Positions 58,321 through 64,000 of a DNA stretch of 64,000 nucleotides are shown here, piece after piece. The notes under the pieces are model-generated. The model had not been told where the DNA came from. It saw only the letters and a program-made list of their open reading frames with translations, and did no database searches. The position numbers were made by a program, and so were the translations under genes. Position 1 is the stretch's first letter; every line of letters starts with the position of its first letter. Origin of the DNA: Ignavibacteriales bacterium (GTDB taxonomy: Bacteria > Bacteroidota > Ignavibacteria > Ignavibacteriales > Ignavibacteriaceae); assembly GCA_016709765.1 (NCBI GenBank), contig JADJMD010000015.1, forward strand, positions 124,001 to 188,000, in the 5' to 3' direction.

Positions 58321-60600
58321 ATGTATAAATTAATATTGATATCAATAATTATTGTTTTATCTAACAACTTATTTGCTCAAAATTTAACTGGTAGCATCTA
58401 CGGAAGAGTTTTTGATTTTACTACCAAGCAACCATTGCCATTTGCAAATGTTCTAGTATTGGAAACAAACTTTGGCGCAGCCACAAACTCGGAGGGGTTA
58501 TTTAAAATTGAAAATCTTCCAGTAAATACCTATCGGATTAGAGCTTCCGTACTAGGTTATAATACTCAAATAAAAACTGATGTTGTTGTACAAACCGGCA
58601 AACCTTTCGAAGTTAATTTTGAACTCGCACCTCAGGCAATTGAACTTGAAGGAGTAACTGTAACTAGCGATTATTTTAGAAAGGATCCACTTGAAGTTAA
58701 CAGCATAAGAAATTTCAGTTATGAAGAGATAAGAAGAAGTCCGGGCGGATTTGAAGATGTAATTCGCGCTTTATCTATTTTACCTGGAGTTGCACAAGCA
58801 GATGCAGGAAGAAATGATTTGATTGTTCGTGGCGGCGCACCATCTGAAAATCTCTATCTTATAAACGGAATAGAAGTACCAAACATAAATCATTTTGGAA
58901 CACAAGGAGCAACTGGCGGACCATTAAGTTATGTTAATTTAGATTTTGTTCGTGAAACTTCTTTTTCAACAGGCGGATTTTCTGCTCTATATGGTGATAA
59001 ACTCTCATCTGTTCTCAATATCAACCTAAGAGATGGAAGAGAAGATAGAATTGGCGGTAAAGGAACTATCTCAGCATCGCAGTTTGGATTGAATTTAGAA
59101 GGACCTATCACAGAAAAATCAAATTTTATTTTTTCCGCAAGAAGAAGTTATCTTGATTTTATTTTTAAAGCTGCAAATTTTTCTTTTGTGCCGGAATACT
59201 ACGATGTTTTATTAAAGGCAGATTTTAATCCACACTCACAAGATGCATTTAGCTTTTTATTTATAAGTGCTTTTGATAATGTTAAATTCTTTAATGATGA
59301 TGCAGATCAGCGATTTGATAATTCTAGAATACTCGGAACTGATCAAGTTCAATATGTTGCTGGATTTACTTACAGACATTTGTTTACAGACGGTTTTTTT
59401 AATCTTGCCCTAAGCAGAAATTATGTTGATTACGACAGCAGACAAAGCGATTCACTTTTAAATCCAATCTTAACCAATAAATCTAAAGAAGAAGAAAACT
59501 CTTTGCGCGCTGATCTGGTTTTCAAACTTTCAAAAACTTCCGAAATAAACTTTGGAGGCACAGTAAAATTAATTGAAGCAGATTATGATATTTTGTTTCC
59601 AACTTTTGTAACATCGTTCGGTGATTCGCTTCCTGTAACTTCATTAAAGACAGAAAACACATATACAAAGTTTGGTGTTTATACAAACTATAATGCTTTA
59701 CTCTTTAACAGATTAAATACAAACCTTGGTGTTCGCTCAGATATTTTTACGGCATTAAATAAAAAGATTTATTTTAGTCCGCGTCTTTCACTTTCTTATG
59801 CTTTAACTGATTTAACAAATTTAAATTTCAGTACCGGAATTTATAATCAATCACCATCTTACATTTGGCTTGAAGCATTTGAAAGCAATAGAGATTTGAG
59901 AATGATACAAGTTAATCAATTTGTTTTAGGTTTTGATCATAGAATTTCTGCTGATGCTTTGTTAAAAGTAGAGGCGTTTTATAAAGATTATAAGAACTAT
60001 CCCACTAGTACCATCAGACCATATCTTGTTCTTGCAAATACCGGAGCCGGATTTTCTGGCAGCGATGACAATTTCTCTTCTTTTGGTTTAGAACCCTTGG
60101 TAGATGTTGGATTCGGTAAAGCGCGTGGCATTGAATTGTCCATTCAGAAAAAATTATCTGATATTCCTTACTATGGAATATTTAGTTTTACCTACAGCAA
60201 ATCAGATTATACTTCTTTAGATGGAATTGAGCGTTCTGGAAGCTATGATCAAAATTGGATAATTAATTTATCCGGAGGTTATAAGATAAATGAGTATTGG
60301 GAAGTAAGTTCTAAATTTAGATTTGCAAGTGGAAGACCATACACACCTTTTAATTTTGATGGCACGCAAAACATTATAGGTTATAATACACGAAGAATAA
60401 AATCGGCACATAGTTTAGATGTAAGAGTGGATAAACGCTGGTATTTTGATGGTTGGACTTTGATTACTTATGTTGATATCCAAAATATCTATAATCAAAA
60501 TAATCAAAACGGGGTACGTTGGGATAGACGCGAAATGCGAACTGATGAATCATCTTCAATAGGAATTCTTCCATCAATTGGAATTAGTGCGGAGTTTTAA
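58321..60600 (+). CDS. TonB-dependent receptor with carboxypeptidase-regulatory-like N-terminus
   Basis: A 759-residue outer-membrane receptor. A signal peptide (ILISIIIVLSNNLFAQ) is followed by a CarboxypepD_reg-like beta domain (~24-110; GSIYGRVFDFTTKQPLPFANV), a plug domain (~125-235; EDVIRALSILPGVAQADAG, LIVRGGAPSENLYLINGIEV) and a long beta-barrel. The barrel ends in IGILPSIGISAEF with the terminal Phe. It is shorter than SusC-type receptors and has no SusD partner, so a small ligand such as a metal chelate or vitamin is likelier than glycan, but this is inference. It is convergent with the T9SS cargo gene. Confidence 0.93.
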   Translation: MYKLILISIIIVLSNNLFAQNLTGSIYGRVFDFTTKQPLPFANVLVLETNFGAATNSEGLFKIENLPVNTYRIRASVLGYNTQIKTDVVVQTGKPFEVNFELAPQAIELEGVTVTSDYFRKDPLEVNSIRNFSYEEIRRSPGGFEDVIRALSILPGVAQADAGRNDLIVRGGAPSENLYLINGIEVPNINHFGTQGATGGPLSYVNLDFVRETSFSTGGFSALYGDKLSSVLNINLRDGREDRIGGKGTISASQFGLNLEGPITEKSNFIFSARRSYLDFIFKAANFSFVPEYYDVLLKADFNPHSQDAFSFLFISAFDNVKFFNDDADQRFDNSRILGTDQVQYVAGFTYRHLFTDGFFNLALSRNYVDYDSRQSDSLLNPILTNKSKEEENSLRADLVFKLSKTSEINFGGTVKLIEADYDILFPTFVTSFGDSLPVTSLKTENTYTKFGVYTNYNALLFNRLNTNLGVRSDIFTALNKKIYFSPRLSLSYALTDLTNLNFSTGIYNQSPSYIWLEAFESNRDLRMIQVNQFVLGFDHRISADALLKVEAFYKDYKNYPTSTIRPYLVLANTGAGFSGSDDNFSSFGLEPLVDVGFGKARGIELSIQKKLSDIPYYGIFSFTYSKSDYTSLDGIERSGSYDQNWIINLSGGYKINEYWEVSSKFRFASGRPYTPFNFDGTQNIIGYNTRRIKSAHSLDVRVDKRWYFDGWTLITYVDIQNIYNQNNQNGVRWDRREMRTDESSSIGILPSIGISAEF

Positions 60601-60634
60601 TCTATTCCTTCATTCCATTAAATCTATTAAAAAT

Positions 60635-60684
60635 ACACACCCCTTCTTTTCCCCTCTCGAGAGGGGAATTTAAAAGAGGTGTGT
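60635..60684. repeat. Intergenic palindrome centred on CCCCTCTCGAGAGGGG, likely terminator
   Basis: A perfect 16-base core palindrome CCCCTCTCGAGAGGGG (60651-60666) is flanked by imperfect outer arms ending in ACACACC (60635-60641) and GGTGTGT (60678-60684). It occupies the 86-bp gap between the convergent TonB-dependent receptor and T9SS cargo genes, so it can serve both as bidirectional terminator. Its sequence resembles dispersed repeats of the type seen elsewhere in the window. Confidence 0.6.
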
Positions 60685-60686
60685 TC

Positions 60687-61961
60687 TTATTTCATTAGGA
60701 TCATCTTCTTCGTCTGAACAAAACTTCCGGCTCTTAACTGGTAATAATATACCCCACTTGAAAGTTTATCTGCATTAAACTCTGTATCATAACTTCCAGA
60801 ATTGCGATATTCATTAACAAGCGTTGCAACTTCATTTCCAATAACATCATAAATTTTTAATGAAACAAATTGCCTGCTGCCTATAGAATACTGAATACTG
60901 GTACTTGGATTGAACGGGTTTGGGTAGTTTTGGGATAATGAAAATTCTTTCGGTAATACTTCTTCATCCTCAACAGCAGAAGGATGCCCTTCTCCGCTAA
61001 TGGGAATTGTTTTGCTGAACGAATAAACATTTCCATCCATAAAAGTAAAAACAAATCGTAAAGTATCTTCAAAGTATTCTTGAACTTCATAATCACAGAT
61101 TGGACATAAATCTACATCATAAAAAGAAATGTTTATTGAATCGTGTGGCGGAATTATTATTCCAAGAGTATCATTCCATTGTGGGCTGGGTAATGTTTGG
61201 AAAAGATAAAACTGATATTCAAATCCAGGTTTGCTTAAGAATCCACGGTAGCCATAAAATGCCCCAACAGAGTTAATTGAATCAATTCTTACTGAATGAT
61301 CTGATGTATTAAGAATTTTCACAGAACCAGTATCCCCAAGAGTTGGAATGTAAAAGCTGTCTTCAGAATAAATTATTTCTTCAGGATAATTAAATACTGT
61401 TCCGTACCTTAAGCCATCTATTTTAGCCCCTTCATAATATGTCCAGAGTCCATCATTTAATTTTCCAATTTTTTTTGAATAAGTATTGAATGGTGGAAGA
61501 CCTGCACTGGTATCCCCAGAAGTAATATTAATTGAATAATTGCCAATATAGTAGATTGTATCCTGTGGAATATACATTGAGGATATTATTATGCTGTCAA
61601 TTCGGCGTTCGAAAAGATAATTTCCTGACAGATGATTTAACAAAATTTGGTCAACCTGCCAATTAAAGTTAAATACCAGGGAATCGCTGTTAGAAACTGA
61701 TAATATATAATACACAGAATCACCCACTATTCTTTCAAAAGAAGTGGTGTAGTCTATCTGGTTTATCCAGGGGGAATAATTTTTTCGTTCAAAGTATTCT
61801 TTATTGTTTATTGTGATTTTATTAGTGGAGATAACGATCCATGTCTGGTTTCCTTCATATGAATATTGGACCCCATTACCAGCTCTTAAAAGTTGTGTTT
61901 GAGAAAATTGAGGAGTGGTTAATATCAGAATAAATAATAAAACAAATATTAAGGTTTTCAT
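60687..61961 (-). CDS. Secreted protein with type A T9SS C-terminal sorting domain
   Basis: A 424-residue protein with a signal peptide (TLIFVLLFILILTTPQFSQ). The central ~300 residues are beta-rich with no family I recognise, and include a short Cys pair in LCPICDY. The last ~85 residues form the type A sorting domain: FSLSQNYPNPFNPSTSI, VSLKIYDVIGNEVATLVNE, SSGVYYYQLRAG and KKMILMK. Such proteins cross the outer membrane through the type IX (Por) system and are anchored or released at the surface. This is the best taxonomic marker in the window. Confidence 0.9.
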   Translation of the reverse strand: MKTLIFVLLFILILTTPQFSQTQLLRAGNGVQYSYEGNQTWIVISTNKITINNKEYFERKNYSPWINQIDYTTSFERIVGDSVYYILSVSNSDSLVFNFNWQVDQILLNHLSGNYLFERRIDSIIISSMYIPQDTIYYIGNYSINITSGDTSAGLPPFNTYSKKIGKLNDGLWTYYEGAKIDGLRYGTVFNYPEEIIYSEDSFYIPTLGDTGSVKILNTSDHSVRIDSINSVGAFYGYRGFLSKPGFEYQFYLFQTLPSPQWNDTLGIIIPPHDSINISFYDVDLCPICDYEVQEYFEDTLRFVFTFMDGNVYSFSKTIPISGEGHPSAVEDEEVLPKEFSLSQNYPNPFNPSTSIQYSIGSRQFVSLKIYDVIGNEVATLVNEYRNSGSYDTEFNADKLSSGVYYYQLRAGSFVQTKKMILMK

Positions 61962-62028
61962 AATAATCCCTTAAAATGTGATGCCAATGTAAGAAGTCAG
62001 ATTGGCAATGTCAATTAAAGGTTATTTG

Positions 62029-63195
62029 CTAAACCACAAACACTTTTGCAATATCAACAAGCAATGATGGATTATTAATTAACGCAGTAGTAAACACTTT
62101 GCCAAGTGTTCTTTTTTCGATAGGAATTTTTAGAATTGAGTGTGCAATGCTATTAAACTTATCATCAGAAAAATTGTAAATACCTTCTTTAATTCTGTTA
62201 AAAGTTTCGTGGCGCTTGCCAAGTCTATCGTGCCACGATTTATCATATGTTAAGATATGATCAAGCTTGTTTTGTTTGATTGCTTCACCCGCAATTGTAC
62301 CGGCAATCTTTCCGCCAATCATTCCGCTTGCAATTCCGCCACCGCTTAACGGATTAACCTGTCGTGCTGCATCACCAACAAGCATAATACCGGGTCCAGA
62401 AATTTTATCAAGCGTTATTGAGCACGGAACTCCGCCCGCAATTTTAGTAAGTACCGGAGCGTTTGGATAATGCATGTTCATAAAATCATCAAGAAAAGAC
62501 AGTGCAGATTTTTTCTTTCCAATTAAACCGCTAACACCGAGACCGATGTTTGCTTTATTGTGTCCTTTAGGGAAAACCCAAAAGTAGCCATTTGGTGCAA
62601 CATCTTTACCAAAGTAAAAGTAAAGAGTGTTTTGATCGACAGGAATGTTAGCAGCAGTAATCTGCACAGCACTTTCCATATCTCGGAAATCTATGTGTGT
62701 TTCAAGTCCAGCCCAGCGTCCAACACGAGATTCAACTCCATCAGCCGCAATTACAACTTTTGCAGTAACTTCTTTTTGTTCACCGTTGTATTCGTATTTA
62801 ACTCCACTTACTTTTCCATCATTAAATAATAATCCGTTAACATAAGCACGGGTTACAATTTCTACTCCGGCTTCTGCAGCAGTTCTCGCAAGCTCATAAT
62901 CAAAAATTCTTCGTTCAAGAACGTAGCCTGCATCACCAAAATCAACTATAACTTCGCTGTCATCGGGGGCATTAAAAGAGAACTTACTAATCCTTGCGGT
63001 TATCCATTTATCATCACTTGGAATAAATTCTTCAACGCCAGCCTTGCTAATTGCTTCGCCGCATCGAACTGGATAACCAACATCACGATCTTTCTCAAGC
63101 ATCAAAACAGAAACGCCTTGTTCTGCAGCAAATCGTGCAGCCATACTTCCTGCGGGTCCGGCACCGACTACTATTATATCATATTTATTCTTCAT
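62029..63195 (-). CDS. Geranylgeranyl reductase family FAD-dependent oxidoreductase
   Basis: A 388-residue flavoprotein of the archaeal-type digeranylgeranylglycerophospholipid reductase family, which saturates isoprenoid double bonds. The FAD motif VVGAGPAGSMAARFAAEQG (9-27) is followed by the family signature GYPVRCGEAIS (40-50), ADGVESRVGRWAGL, YFYFGKDVAPNGYFWVFPKG and the second FAD site LVGDAARQVNPLSGGGIASG. Its ATG overlaps the stop of an eight-cysteine ferredoxin gene by four bases, so reductant and reductase are translationally coupled. In archaea these reductases can use ferredoxin. The substrate may be ether lipid, menaquinone or another polyprenyl chain. It is the last gene of the dnaG operon. 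Confidence 0.9.
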   Translation of the reverse strand: MKNKYDIIVVGAGPAGSMAARFAAEQGVSVLMLEKDRDVGYPVRCGEAISKAGVEEFIPSDDKWITARISKFSFNAPDDSEVIVDFGDAGYVLERRIFDYELARTAAEAGVEIVTRAYVNGLLFNDGKVSGVKYEYNGEQKEVTAKVVIAADGVESRVGRWAGLETHIDFRDMESAVQITAANIPVDQNTLYFYFGKDVAPNGYFWVFPKGHNKANIGLGVSGLIGKKKSALSFLDDFMNMHYPNAPVLTKIAGGVPCSITLDKISGPGIMLVGDAARQVNPLSGGGIASGMIGGKIAGTIAGEAIKQNKLDHILTYDKSWHDRLGKRHETFNRIKEGIYNFSDDKFNSIAHSILKIPIEKRTLGKVFTTALINNPSLLVDIAKVFVV

Positions 63196-63416
63196 AAAAC
63201 CGGAACACCTTCTTTATTAAACTTAATAACCTCTATCGGGCAAGACCAAACACACTTGGCACAATTAGTACACCTTGGATCAATTATAAATATCTCTGCT
63301 TCTTTCAGTTCGATCGCATCTTCAGGGCAAACGCCAACACAGCATCCGCAAAAGTCACACTTATCCGGTAAGATTTCTATTAATAGTTTTCCGTTTTTTG
63401 CTTGTCGGTAATTCAT
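63192..63416 (-). CDS. 2[4Fe-4S] ferredoxin-type protein
   Basis: A 74-residue iron-sulfur protein with two CxxCxxCxxxC clusters: Cys20, 23, 26, 30 (CDFCGCCVGVCPEDAIEL) and Cys49, 52, 55, 59 (CTNCAKCVWSCPIEVI). A short N-terminal extension (MNYRQAKNGKLLIEI) precedes the clusters. An extra Cys25 lies inside the first motif. It begins three bases after dnaG and overlaps the geranylgeranyl reductase start (ATGA), which strongly suggests it delivers electrons to that enzyme. Confidence 0.92.
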   Translation of the reverse strand: MNYRQAKNGKLLIEILPDKCDFCGCCVGVCPEDAIELKEAEIFIIDPRCTNCAKCVWSCPIEVIKFNKEGVPVL

Positions 63417-63419
63417 TGT

Positions 63420-64000
63420 TTATTGTTTCTCAAGTTCTTCGCGAATATGTTTTCTTTGTTTCTCCAGATCTTGTTTTTCTTTCATTAATTCCAAAAGTCT
63501 TTCTTCGCTATCAACATTTTCTTGAGCGGCTACATTTGCAGCTATTTGCAAATCAATTTGCATTTGTTTGTATTTTACTATCAGATCAACTGCATATTTT
63601 TTGGTAATCATTTCCTGGGTTATTGATGGATTTAAATCCTGCCAATTATTACTGAGCGAATATTTTTCTATTGTAAGTTCTCGTAAATAAGATTGAACAT
63701 CCTCATCAAACAAAGAGATTAGATCTGCGGGATTTAGACTGCCACGATTTTCATATTCAAAGTAAACTTTTTCAAATATTGTCCTATGAATATCAACAAG
63801 AATATCTTCTTCATGAACATTATATGTAATAAGTCCAATTAGCTCTTCATTATTTTCAAACAACAACCTTATCAATTCTCTTTCGGTGTTATAAAAATGC
63901 GGGGCTACCGTTTTCTTTCCCTGTGGAATTAAATTTTCCTGTTGCGTTTCTTCTTTTTTAAAAATTCTTTGCGACTGAATTCTATTTTGCTTCTTCTGAA
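63420..64000 (-). CDS. dnaG: DNA primase DnaG, C-terminal part (5' end beyond window)
   Basis: The frame is open from the right edge to the stop at 63420-63422, giving ~192 residues. The segment TERELIRLLFENNEELIG and the following helices (FEKVYFEYENRGSLNPADLISLF, VDLIVKYKQMQIDLQIAA) match the helicase-binding C-terminal domain of bacterial primases, and the last ~40 residues form a charged helix (LMKEKQDLEKQRKHIREELEKQ). A polar linker precedes this domain. The zinc-binding and catalytic TOPRIM parts must lie to the right of the window. It is the first visible gene of the dnaG-ferredoxin-geranylgeranyl reductase unit. Confidence 0.85.
   Translation of the reverse strand, partial: QKKQNRIQSQRIFKKEETQQENLIPQGKKTVAPHFYNTERELIRLLFENNEELIGLITYNVHEEDILVDIHRTIFEKVYFEYENRGSLNPADLISLFDEDVQSYLRELTIEKYSLSNNWQDLNPSITQEMITKKYAVDLIVKYKQMQIDLQIAANVAAQENVDSEERLLELMKEKQDLEKQRKHIREELEKQ

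Noticed and set aside
1..64000. tRNA, rRNA and CRISPR features
   Set aside because: By eye no tRNA-like cloverleaf with TTCGANNC arm, rRNA core sequence or regularly spaced direct repeats could be supported; a covariance-model scan was not possible here.

Overview
The window is AT-rich bacterial DNA, densely packed with genes on both strands. It most likely comes from the Ignavibacteria/Chlorobi branch of the FCB (Bacteroidota-related) group. The evidence is a protein with a type A type IX secretion (T9SS) C-terminal sorting domain containing the NYPNPFNPST motif, a TonB-dependent receptor with a carboxypeptidase-regulatory-like N-terminus, YwqK/MORN and DUF2911 proteins, an UpxY-type antiterminator, a DUF1232/YkvA protein, and weak Shine-Dalgarno signals. 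No rRNA, tRNA, CRISPR array, transposase or integrase was recognised. The genus is inference.

Layout. 1-6982: end of a FeoB-type iron transporter, an ArsP_2-type permease, DNA repair genes (exonuclease III, class II photolyase), a PAS histidine kinase and TrhO. 7212-12643: two MORN/YwqK proteins (one a TonB fusion), a DUF2911 protein, a HEAGH membrane protein and PdxB. 12782-20654: MgtE, then a cell-surface sugar cluster (rfbA, rfbC, a sugar aminotransferase, a Wzi-like protein, fcl, gmd). 20708-28579: PepT, a U32 peptidase, a Ca/Na exchanger, a broken lspA, pyrophosphatase, a Na+/H+ antiporter and ProS. 28662-34934: OPT transporter, a large secreted subtilase, RsmI and a small exported protein. 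34935-38880: a likely acquired segment carrying a hybrid histidine kinase, a tiny membrane ORF and an attC-like palindrome. It lies between a stranded copy of the rlmD 3' end and intact rlmD. 38973-46688: methyltransferase, S9 peptidase, YkvA, Nudix, GGGP synthase, GmhA, ProC, DUF192 and a hydrolase.

46761-51619 holds two sensor modules in tandem on the minus strand. One is an adenosylcobalamin module: a corrinoid adenosyltransferase next to a stand-alone B12-binding protein with CarH-type photoreceptor residues. The other is an iron module: DtxR, then a membrane-anchored DtxR-FeoA-FeoA fusion, then a FeoB GTPase domain with no transporter part. 51741-60600: YeaQ-type membrane protein, sirtuin, TPR protein, YhaM-like nuclease, UpxY antiterminator, UDP-glucose dehydrogenase, a kinase with a degenerate receiver, and a TonB-dependent receptor. 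60687-64000: the T9SS cargo protein and a minus-strand operon dnaG - ferredoxin - geranylgeranyl reductase.

Two long-range links stand out. GGGP synthase (about 43 kb) and the ferredoxin-paired geranylgeranyl reductase (about 62 kb) are the first and last enzyme types of an archaeal-style ether lipid route. The lone FeoB G domain (about 47 kb) could partner the FeoB membrane segment at the window start. Several intergenic palindromes look like members of dispersed repeat families.
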